NCBI RefSeq assembly: GCF_002959915.1
Contig: NZ_PPDE01000011.1
Span: 81,001 to 145,000 of the forward strand
Direction of reading: 5' to 3'
Source of the DNA: Veillonella atypica KON
GTDB lineage: Bacteria > Bacillota > Negativicutes > Veillonellales > Veillonellaceae
Length of the DNA: 64,000 nt
The notes beneath the pieces were generated by a model. The model was not told the DNA's origin. It worked only from the letters and a program-made list of their open reading frames with translations, and did not search any database. Numbering within the stretch: the first letter of the stretch is position 1; every line of letters begins with the position of its first letter. Made by a program: the position numbers and the translations under genes. This document shows, in pieces, positions 1-7,098 of this stretch.

Positions 1-143
1 GTACCTCTAACTGTATTATGTAGTTGTTCCTGTACCATGGGCGCCACATATCGCTCTGCAATTGGATTGATGGAAGTAGCTATTCCAGCTACACCCAATC
101 CTAAAACTGCTGCACCAATTAGGCACCATTTTTTCCTTGTCAT
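1..143 (-). CDS. tamB: TamB-like inner-membrane-anchored protein (N-terminal fragment)
   Basis: Only the first 47 codons lie in the window; the gene continues past base 1. The ATG at 141-143 follows a purine-rich stretch (gtgtgggg) usable as a weak ribosome binding site. The fragment reads as a short basic N-terminus (MTRKKW), one hydrophobic helix (about residues 7-24), then a polar segment beginning NPIAERYVAPMV, as in the signal anchor of TamB/AsmA-like lipid-transfer proteins. The TamB name rests mainly on context: in Veillonella parvula tamB is functionally linked to mla and reported near it, and this gene follows mlaEFD-tolC. A terminator separates it from tolC, so it probably has its own promoter. 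Any long inner-membrane-anchored envelope protein would look the same over 47 residues. Confidence 0.5.
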   Translation of the reverse strand, partial: MTRKKWCLIGAAVLGLGVAGIATSINPIAERYVAPMVQEQLHNTVRG

Positions 144-270
144 AGGAAACCCCACACCTAAAAAAATTACGCTTATTTATACATCAATATTACCATACTC
201 TATGATATTTCAATAGTATATGATGTATAAATTTTATGAAATCAAAATGTAATACAGTTCATTCAACGAT

Positions 271-306
271 AAAAAAAATGACGACCGCCGAAGCAATCGT
301 CATTTT
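271..306 (-). terminator. Intrinsic terminator after tolC
   Basis: Ten-base arms (275-284 and 297-306) enclose a GC-CGAA-GC inner hairpin. On the minus strand the stem is followed by a run of T. It lies 26 bases after the tolC stop and closes the six-gene envelope unit before the TamB-like gene. Confidence 0.85.
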
Positions 307-332
307 AAATAGAGTGTATATTATCTCTATGA

Positions 333-1823
333 TTATTTTTTTGCAGGTGTAGCTGTCGCTAAAGCTGCTAATTGTTCTACAGCACCACTATTAGCAATAA
401 TACTTGCCCCTTGACCTACAGGAGTATCCAAAGGAATGCCTGTTGCTTGTTCAAGAGCAGAAATACTTACATTGTAATTATATAAAGCATCTACATAATT
501 ATTGCGAGATTCAGTCAATTTAGTTTCTGCATCGAGCACATCAAGGTTTGTACCTACACCAGCGCGGTAACGAAGTGTTGCAATACGGAAATTTTCTTGA
601 CCTTGATTTACTGCCGTTTGCGTACTTTGAATTGTTTGTTCTGCAGAACGCAAGTTAAGGTATGCTTGTTGCACTGCAAGATTTACCTTATCAACAGCTG
701 CTAAATTAGCTTCCTTAGCCTTTTCTAATGTATCTTGAGCAATCTTAATTTTATTTTGTGTTTGGCCCCCATCCCACAAACTCCATGTAGCGGATGCGCC
801 AATATGCCAAGATTTACTGCTTGTACCAAAGTAGCCATCTGGATCAGCATAGCCACGGCCAGCTTCGACACCTACTGTTGGTAAATAGCCAGCTTTCTCA
901 GCTTTTAAACCCTCTTCAGCTTGTTTTACAGCCATCGCAGATTGTACAAGAGCAGAACGATGAAGCATAGCATACGCTTTTGCTTGTTCTAATGTAACAG
1001 CATATGGTTTGTATTGCAAATCATGTTCTGCTGTTGTAATAGACGTTTGTGTTGGGTATGCAATCACCAAATTCAAGTTTGCTTCCGCTAAATTCGCTGC
1101 ATTTTGCGCTTTTACAAGGTTTGTTTGAGAGTCAGCCAAATTAGTATCCGCAGCCAATACATCAGAATTAGCTACAAGACCTACATTATATTGAGCCTTT
1201 ACATTATCTACATGACCTTGGTAATCCTTAACAGCTTGGTTTGCTACGTCTACCTTGTTACGATACATAATCAATGTGTAGTATCCATTGATAGCATCAT
1301 ATTTAGCTTGTTGTAAAGCTTCTTCATAAGCAGCACCACTACCTTCACGAGCAAAGCGAGACTTATCAATATTAGCATCTAACTCAGGGCTAAATACAGG
1401 GGCCTTAATAGTGAAGCTATGTTGACCAGTCTTACTAGTAACAGTTCTCCCCGTCATAGTATTGGCACCGTGATTACGAGCGCCTTGCCATGCATAGGAT
1501 ACATTAGGATTTTTTCCTGCTGCTGTAGCACTTACTGTGGCTTTTGCAGCTTGATAATCCCACAAGGATTGTTTCGCAGTACGGTTATTAGCCAGTGCAA
1601 GAGAAACTGTGCTATCTTCATTTAGGTTCAATGCGACTTCATATTGTTGTGCATCTTGAGAAGCTTTTTGAGCTAATTGTTGTTGAGTTAATTGAATAGC
1701 TTCTTTTTGAAGTTTTGTGAGTTTGTCACCATTATTGACAGATGTAGAAACAACGTCACTTGCGAATGCACCTGTTGTAGCCATCGATACTATTATGGCT
1801 AATGAAAAGGCCTTCTTATTCAT
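333..1823 (-). CDS. tolC: TolC family outer membrane efflux channel protein
   Basis: A 496-residue protein with a Sec signal peptide (about residues 1-22, ending AFAS). Two tandem outer-membrane-efflux-protein repeats follow, rich in long alanine/glutamine heptad helices, with the family phrases YRAGVGTNLDVLDAETKL near the C-terminus and YNVGLVANSDVLAADTNL in the first half. It should form a trimeric outer-membrane barrel with a periplasmic alpha tunnel. The start is an ATG with a good gtggaggt site. It is the last gene of the unit that begins at 7013, 26 bases behind mlaD, and is followed by a terminator. No adaptor (HlyD/AcrA) or RND pump is adjacent, so its partner is unclear. Close coupling with mlaEFD suggests a shared envelope role, which is inference. 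Confidence 0.9.
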   Translation of the reverse strand: MNKKAFSLAIIVSMATTGAFASDVVSTSVNNGDKLTKLQKEAIQLTQQQLAQKASQDAQQYEVALNLNEDSTVSLALANNRTAKQSLWDYQAAKATVSATAAGKNPNVSYAWQGARNHGANTMTGRTVTSKTGQHSFTIKAPVFSPELDANIDKSRFAREGSGAAYEEALQQAKYDAINGYYTLIMYRNKVDVANQAVKDYQGHVDNVKAQYNVGLVANSDVLAADTNLADSQTNLVKAQNAANLAEANLNLVIAYPTQTSITTAEHDLQYKPYAVTLEQAKAYAMLHRSALVQSAMAVKQAEEGLKAEKAGYLPTVGVEAGRGYADPDGYFGTSSKSWHIGASATWSLWDGGQTQNKIKIAQDTLEKAKEANLAAVDKVNLAVQQAYLNLRSAEQTIQSTQTAVNQGQENFRIATLRYRAGVGTNLDVLDAETKLTESRNNYVDALYNYNVSISALEQATGIPLDTPVGQGASIIANSGAVEQLAALATATPAKK

Positions 1824-1849
1824 ACGTATACCTCCACACGATATGTGTT

Positions 1850-3109
1850 TTAAAAGACTTGTTTAATACCAAAGTAGGTGCCTCCATTTGAAGAGCCAAA
1901 TGGGCGTGTCATTTGCACAACACCGTACGTATTATTATGTAAGCGTATATCAGAACGTAGTCGATATTTAGGATGATTCAAATCATACATAGCTGCAGAA
2001 ACACCAAAAGACCCACGTGGATTATAGTCAATGCCAAATCCGAGCTTGCTTTCAAAAATACCACCGCGTACTAACCATTTATTTGCGATAAATTTACCGC
2101 CATTCAAATCAAAATCGGTATCATCACCAATATTAGAAAGTCCAAATTCACCCATGCCTTTATCTGTGTAAACGCGAGCACGACCATTGATACGGACCTC
2201 TTCTTGATTTGTATTATAAAGTAAATCCACAGAAGGTTCTACTTTAATAGATGACTTTTTTTCAGAACCATTAGCCTCCGAGGAACCATTAACGGTTTCA
2301 GATGCATATGGTTTGCCACCTAACAATTTATTGACACGAGCAGAAATTTGCTCCGTATTATGCAATGTTGCTTTAATATTTTCTTGTGCTTTTGGATCCG
2401 TTACGGTTCCTTCCATGGAACGCGCCATGTGATCAACACGATCCGTAGTTTGTTTAATATTCGTCAAGATAGCACGCATGTCATTACCAGCATTACCATC
2501 AGCATTAAATTGTTGAGCCGCTTGATTTAGCTGAGCCGTCACATCTGCCATATTTTGTGTAACCGCTACCGCATTGTCAGCCATGACAGCCGTAGATTGC
2601 AACGAATGTTTTAATGCGTCTTGTGTTTTAGGGTCGCCAATAATATTATTAATGGATTGCAACATTTGTTCTGTACCAGCCATTAATTTTTGAGCACTTT
2701 GCATGGCTTTATCCATCGCATCGACCCCTTCACCTTTAACGGAATCACCATCATGTAAATATACGGTTGATTTACCAGGTGAAATTTGAATAAATTTATC
2801 CCCTAAGAATCCATCAGATCCTAAGGAAAATGTTGAATCGCTTGGTATTTGAGTTTTATCATCGACTTTCATCTTCACCAAAACACCAGATGGTGTAATT
2901 TCAATATCAGAAACCGTACCAATTGCGACACCAGAAAATTTAACCTGATTACCATTTTTCAACCCATTAACTTGAGCAAAATCACCGGTAATCGTCATCT
3001 GAGGTTTTGCAAATACGTCTATACGCCCCACAAATATGATGCCCAGCACGAACAACACAACACCTACAATTGTGAAAGCCCCTACTTTAGCTTCCGTCGT
3101 CCACTTCAT
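1850..3109 (-). CDS. mlaD: MlaD with MCE domain, periplasmic helix and C-terminal outer-membrane beta-barrel
   Basis: A 419-residue protein, more than twice the length of E. coli MlaD (about 183). In order: a transmembrane anchor (about 8-30), an MCE domain (about 37-115, with GLKNGNQVKFSGVAIGTV), a long helical region (about 120-275), and about 135 residues of alternating strands (about 285-419) ending in phenylalanine, as outer-membrane barrel proteins do. The elongated form is described in Veillonella parvula, where MlaD is proposed to bridge both membranes and MlaA and MlaC are absent. Neither is in this operon. It overlaps mlaF by one base. Role: phospholipid trafficking between the membranes. 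The barrel assignment comes from the strand pattern and the terminal F. Confidence 0.9.
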   Translation of the reverse strand: MKWTTEAKVGAFTIVGVVLFVLGIIFVGRIDVFAKPQMTITGDFAQVNGLKNGNQVKFSGVAIGTVSDIEITPSGVLVKMKVDDKTQIPSDSTFSLGSDGFLGDKFIQISPGKSTVYLHDGDSVKGEGVDAMDKAMQSAQKLMAGTEQMLQSINNIIGDPKTQDALKHSLQSTAVMADNAVAVTQNMADVTAQLNQAAQQFNADGNAGNDMRAILTNIKQTTDRVDHMARSMEGTVTDPKAQENIKATLHNTEQISARVNKLLGGKPYASETVNGSSEANGSEKKSSIKVEPSVDLLYNTNQEEVRINGRARVYTDKGMGEFGLSNIGDDTDFDLNGGKFIANKWLVRGGIFESKLGFGIDYNPRGSFGVSAAMYDLNHPKYRLRSDIRLHNNTYGVVQMTRPFGSSNGGTYFGIKQVF

Positions 3110-3867
3110 TATCTGTCTCTCCTTGTTCCGATATCGATAGCCTCCGCCTCACCATGAATAAATTGTTGTACTTTAGGATTAGGTGAGTTTTTAAAATCCT
3201 CTGTTTTAGATACTTCTATAAATTTTCCCTTATCAAGTAATGCAATTCTGTCAGCCACATAAAAAGCAGATTGCATATCATGAGTTACTACGATAGATGT
3301 ACAGCTCAACCGTTCTTGCATACCTCGGATGAGCATGCTAATCGTTCCCGATGTAATGGGGTCTAGACCAGACGAAGGTTCATCATACAAGATGAGCGTC
3401 GGATCAAGAGCGATAGCCCGAGCAAGACTAACCCTTTTCTTCATCCCCCCAGATAACTCATTAGGCATGTAAGACTCATATCCGCTTAGCCCAACCCAAC
3501 CGAGTCGCTCATCAACAATATGTTGAATTTTATCATCACTTAGATTGGTATGTTCCCTTAGTCCAAAGGCGACATTCTCCCCCACTGACATAGAGTCAAA
3601 TAATGCGGAGTATTGAAATACCATGCCCATCTTTTGACGTACCTTATTAAATTCTTCTTCAGATAATGTAGTAATATCTACACCATCAACAATAATTTGG
3701 CCTGATGTGGGGCGTTGTAAACCTATAATCAAGCGTAATAGCGTACTTTTACCACTACCACTACCACCCAAAATAACAAGCGTCTCCCCATCTTTAATGG
3801 TCAGATTAACAGAATCTAATATTACACGCGTGTCATAGGCTACAACCACATCACGTAATTCAATCAT
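3109..3867 (-). CDS. mlaF: MlaF phospholipid ABC transporter ATP-binding protein
   Basis: A 252-residue ATPase of the Mla/MCE class. Walker A is GGSGSGKST (about residues 34-42), the signature is LSGGMKKR, and Walker B is LILYDEPSSGLDP followed by the H-loop VVTHDM. The GGMKKR signature is typical of MCE-associated ATPases rather than the usual SGGQ. It should power the MlaE permease and MlaD. It lies 24 bases behind mlaE and overlaps mlaD by one base, which implies translational coupling. Confidence 0.95.
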   Translation of the reverse strand: MIELRDVVVAYDTRVILDSVNLTIKDGETLVILGGSGSGKSTLLRLIIGLQRPTSGQIIVDGVDITTLSEEEFNKVRQKMGMVFQYSALFDSMSVGENVAFGLREHTNLSDDKIQHIVDERLGWVGLSGYESYMPNELSGGMKKRVSLARAIALDPTLILYDEPSSGLDPITSGTISMLIRGMQERLSCTSIVVTHDMQSAFYVADRIALLDKGKFIEVSKTEDFKNSPNPKVQQFIHGEAEAIDIGTRRDR

Positions 3868-3891
3868 AAAGCCCTCGTTCGAGATAATCGA

Positions 3892-4686
3892 TTAAAAGAG
3901 TAGAGTTGATAAAAAATAATTTAATACAAATACTAAGATAATACTTGTTACTACAGAACTAGTAGTGGAGAAACCAACAGCTTCGGCCCCCATCTTGGTA
4001 TGCATTCCCTTATAGCACCCTACAAGAGCGATGACAGCACCAAAAACACTAGATTTAATTAACCCTAATGTAAAATCAGAAATGGTTGAAAACATTTGTA
4101 TCGAATCTAAATAGGTGGCTGGTGCTAACCCCTTAATAGTAGTAGCTACAAAATAACCACCTGCAATACCAATGACAACGCCATAAAATGCGAGGATTGG
4201 TACCATAATCATGCAGGCTACAACGCGAGGTACAACGAGATAACCGATTGGATTTACAGCCATAACGCGTAATGCATCGATTTGCTCTGTAACCTTCATC
4301 GTACCAATTTCGGCCGTAATGGCAGCCCCTACACGGCCTGCTAATACAACGCCTACAAGAATAGGTCCTAATTCACGGCCCATCGCAACGGCCATGAGTC
4401 CACCTACCGTACCTTGTGCACCATAGGTAATTAACACATCTGTTATTTGTAATGTCATTACACCACCTGCAAATAATAGTGTCAGACTAATAATCGGTAG
4501 TGAGTCTACGCCAAGATGAGCCATCTGTTGTAGCACATGCCATGCATTGAGCATTTTTAATTGTTTTATGGTCTGCCATAGAAGTAGCATGGCAGTACCC
4601 ACATTCGATAAGCCGGCCATTACATTGCGCCCTATCGCCTCAAGCCAATTCACAACAGTCCCCCTTACTATTTGCTTATATTTCAA
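3892..4686 (-). CDS. mlaE: MlaE phospholipid ABC transporter permease
   Basis: A 264-residue MlaE/YrbE permease with about five membrane helices. It carries the characteristic segments MGRELGPILVGVVLAGRVGAA and GTMKVTEQIDALRVM, the latter being the conserved loop contacting the ATPase. Its length matches the family (about 260). It starts four bases after the stop of the S55-type gene and forms the inner-membrane core with MlaF and MlaD. No STAS protein (MlaB) is present in the operon. Confidence 0.95.
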   Translation of the reverse strand: MKYKQIVRGTVVNWLEAIGRNVMAGLSNVGTAMLLLWQTIKQLKMLNAWHVLQQMAHLGVDSLPIISLTLLFAGGVMTLQITDVLITYGAQGTVGGLMAVAMGRELGPILVGVVLAGRVGAAITAEIGTMKVTEQIDALRVMAVNPIGYLVVPRVVACMIMVPILAFYGVVIGIAGGYFVATTIKGLAPATYLDSIQMFSTISDFTLGLIKSSVFGAVIALVGCYKGMHTKMGAEAVGFSTTSSVVTSIILVFVLNYFLSTLLF

Positions 4687-4689
4687 ATT

Positions 4690-6717
4690 TTACTCTACTT
4701 GATCATTTGAAGGTTTATCATTAGATGGTTTCTCATTCGAAGGAGCATCACCTGCTGGTTTATCCTTGGATGGTTTTTCCTTAGATGGTTTATTAACAGA
4801 CTTGTCTTTTTTATTTTGAGATGCTTTGGAATCTTTTTTATTACCTTGATCTTCTAATTCCAATTTATGTTCCATCTTAACCTGTTCTTTAGCTTCTTTA
4901 GCACGTTTAGCTAATGCTTTGTCACGGTCTTTAACACTCATAACTTGGATTGTAAATTGACCGTCCCCTTGAACAATATACTCTGTGTCGATAGCAGTTT
5001 TTTCATTTTTCTTTTCATCATCTTTACCATCGCTAAGGTCTTCACTACCTTTTTTCTTTTTAAGATCTCCAGGGCTAGGTTTATCTTCTACACCTTGAAG
5101 TTTTGCCTTTTTCACAGAATTTGTAGAAGCCTCTTCATTTACAAGACTAACGCCATCTTCTAAGATTTCTACAACAATTTGATTATTCGTATCAGTCTTT
5201 TGTAATTCATCAAACAAATCGTTAAAGTCTTTGTAAACTTTTAAACGACGTAGAACTTCATCAGTCAAATTATATTTTTGTTTTTCCAATACATAAGGCA
5301 ATGGGATTTCGCCACCACCACGAACCTCTAAGGTATATTTACCTAAAGGTTGGTCTTTAGGTACTGTGAAGAATACCTCTTTATTAACTTTTTCCCCACG
5401 ATATGGTTCCAATGTAACGTCAACTACAATCGTATCACCAGGAGATACAACGGTCGATGATGCAGCTGCATCTACAAGTTTTGCCGTTTTCTTATCTTGT
5501 GTTACCTCTGTTTCCACATTGATATCCGCAATTTCATAGTTAATAAAGCGATTGTTCATCAATACATCGATAACATTGTAAAATTCATCAACCGTTTTTT
5601 CACTAATGGATTCAGAGCTATAAAACATATTGGTTCGCGTTAATGATTTTTGTTCACCATTACGTGGTGTAATCGTATAGGTAATTTTAGCAGTACCAGC
5701 ACCACTGCGGTCTAGGGTCTTATTTAGCATATTATACAGTGCTGTAGCCGCCAATGTAGGTGTCATATCCTTATCTTCAATAACCTTTACATTAGACTGC
5801 TTGTCACGGCCCATATCGATATCTTTTAAATGAAAGCGAACTGGAATCCCACTAGAAACAGTGCCAGAAACACCGGCAATGCCTGCGCCACGATCCTCTG
5901 TAACAGTACCGATTTCTCTTCCCATAGAACCTAGCTTAAAGGCAGATTCATAACTTTTAACAACCGTAAAAATATTGGCATTATGCATAAAATAATTAGC
6001 AGAACCATGTTTCAAGAACGGATGACCAAAGGCCACCATTTGTTTGCCATCAACATAGGTAACGGTACCAATAGCGCCAAGTTTTAAATCACCATCAACC
6101 AACAAAGCCGCTACAGATCCACCAGCCTCTAACGGCTTAGCAATATCATCACTACTAGAACTAGCCGTATCATAGGTTTCGTAATTATATTGTGGTAATT
6201 TTGATTTAAAATACTCCATAGATGTAGTATCAAATCCATAGGCCATCAAAGGAGTTTTCATTGGAATTAATTGTTTGTCTGACCAAGTATTTGTCAAATT
6301 CTTTTCATATGGTATATTCCATAATTTCACCATATCTTCGATAGGCGTTATCATGCCAATCGTGCCATCAGCAAAGCCCCAACCATATGCTACGGCACCT
6401 ACAAGTTTCCCATTAATATATACAGGACTACCACTCATACCATGCGCAATGCCACCGGTCTGTTCCATAACAGGGCCAGAAAACTTTGCAAGAATTAAAT
6501 GTCCAGATGGGCCTTTATCCTTCATAACGCCCAATACCTTAACATTAAAATTCGATATCGTATCCCCTACTATTACTGTTTTTGCTATACCTTCCATACC
6601 AGTCTGTACATCTTGAACAGGCATAAAATCAACTGCCTGTGCCGATGATAGAGCACTACAGAAGAAAAGCGCCAGTATCGTTTTTCTATACCGACGCCAA
6701 GAATGAGAAAACTTCAT
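4690..6717 (-). CDS. SpoIVB peptidase S55-type exported protein with lysine-rich tail
   Basis: A 675-residue exported protein. The signal peptide covers about residues 1-28 (cleavage after AQA). The S55-type region follows, with GMSGSPVY at 93-100 (candidate nucleophile S95), VGAVAYGWGFADGTIGMITPIEDM directly after, and AFGHPFLKHGS at 229-239 (candidate histidine H232). A mixed region then runs to a Lys/Glu/Asp-rich C-terminal third ending in six degenerate pentapeptides of KPSND type. In sporulation SpoIVB the histidine precedes the serine motif; here the order is reversed, as in other non-sporulation S55-like proteins. Veillonella does not sporulate, so an envelope role is likely: processing or tethering of an Mla, TolC or TamB partner. 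It starts 11 bases after the lipoyl-like gene. The activity is inferred, not shown. Confidence 0.75.
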   Translation of the reverse strand: MKFSHSWRRYRKTILALFFCSALSSAQAVDFMPVQDVQTGMEGIAKTVIVGDTISNFNVKVLGVMKDKGPSGHLILAKFSGPVMEQTGGIAHGMSGSPVYINGKLVGAVAYGWGFADGTIGMITPIEDMVKLWNIPYEKNLTNTWSDKQLIPMKTPLMAYGFDTTSMEYFKSKLPQYNYETYDTASSSSDDIAKPLEAGGSVAALLVDGDLKLGAIGTVTYVDGKQMVAFGHPFLKHGSANYFMHNANIFTVVKSYESAFKLGSMGREIGTVTEDRGAGIAGVSGTVSSGIPVRFHLKDIDMGRDKQSNVKVIEDKDMTPTLAATALYNMLNKTLDRSGAGTAKITYTITPRNGEQKSLTRTNMFYSSESISEKTVDEFYNVIDVLMNNRFINYEIADINVETEVTQDKKTAKLVDAAASSTVVSPGDTIVVDVTLEPYRGEKVNKEVFFTVPKDQPLGKYTLEVRGGGEIPLPYVLEKQKYNLTDEVLRRLKVYKDFNDLFDELQKTDTNNQIVVEILEDGVSLVNEEASTNSVKKAKLQGVEDKPSPGDLKKKKGSEDLSDGKDDEKKNEKTAIDTEYIVQGDGQFTIQVMSVKDRDKALAKRAKEAKEQVKMEHKLELEDQGNKKDSKASQNKKDKSVNKPSKEKPSKDKPAGDAPSNEKPSNDKPSNDQVE
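4702..4791 (-). repeat. Six degenerate pentapeptide-coding repeats (KPSND type)
   Basis: Residues 643-672 of the S55-type protein read as six five-residue units: KPSKE, KPSKD, KPAGD, APSNE, KPSND, KPSND. The underlying 15-base units are imperfect. Such proline/lysine tails often span or bind peptidoglycan, but nothing here proves that. Confidence 0.7.
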
Positions 6718-6728
6718 TCCTATCTCCT

Positions 6729-7013
6729 TTATTTGCTTTCTACAGTGACAACGACTTGATCACGAGAAATATCCGAACCTACTGTAACATCAACTGCAGT
6801 CACAGTGCCATTCACCGTGGATTTAGCTGCCGCCATAGGGCCTGCCAATGTTTCTACAGTCACCAATGTTTGACCTTCTGTAACAGAAGTGCCAACAGCA
6901 ACAGTAGAAGCAACTTTACCTGTTAATACACTTTGGTATGATACAGGGGCCGCCATTACAGAAGTAATACCTAATGCTGTTAAAGCAGCTAAGGCTAAAA
7001 GTGTCTTTTTCAT
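6729..7013 (-). CDS. Small periplasmic protein with a free-standing lipoyl/biotinyl-like domain
   Basis: The start is the ATG at 7011-7013, preceded by aaaaggagg; an in-frame start ten codons earlier lies between promoter and Shine-Dalgarno and is unlikely. The product has 94 residues: a signal peptide (about 1-21, ending SVMA), then one complete hammerhead-type domain. It has the twin halves GTSVTEGQTLVTVE and GSDISRDQVVVTVE joined by a turn, STVNGTV. The modified lysine of the usual AMKM turn is absent (the turn reads LAGPM), so attachment of biotin or lipoate is not expected. Such domains occur inside HlyD/AcrA adaptors next to TolC; here it stands alone as first gene of the mla-tolC unit. 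The function is unknown. The fold call is by pattern and could fail a structural test. Confidence 0.65.
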   Translation of the reverse strand: MKKTLLALAALTALGITSVMAAPVSYQSVLTGKVASTVAVGTSVTEGQTLVTVETLAGPMAAAKSTVNGTVTAVDVTVGSDISRDQVVVTVESK

Positions 7014-7049
7014 AACGATCCCTCCTTTTACAATAGAATACATAAAGAC

Positions 7050-7078
7050 ATTATACTAAATCTCTAGCTTTTTTTCAA
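7050..7078 (-). promoter_or_regulatory. Strong sigma-A-type promoter for the mla-tolC unit
   Basis: TTGAAA (7073-7078), a 17-base spacer and TATAAT (7050-7055), about 37 bases upstream of the ATG at 7013. It lies between the stop of the glycosidase-like gene at 7099 and the lipoyl-like gene, so the unit starts here. Confidence 0.85.
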
Positions 7079-7098
7079 ACAAAATTGTATGCAACTCA

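Noticed and set aside
1104..1316. Plus-strand frames opposite tolC and other genes
   Set aside because: They are shadows of conserved minus-strand genes with no ribosome sites and biased composition.
4690..6717. Sporulation signalling protease SpoIVB
   Set aside because: No sporulation genes are nearby, the motif order differs, there is no clear PDZ domain, and the gene belongs to an envelope operon.
6729..7013. Biotin carboxyl carrier subunit of a decarboxylase
   Set aside because: It has a signal peptide and lacks the biotinylated lysine; no decarboxylase subunits are adjacent.
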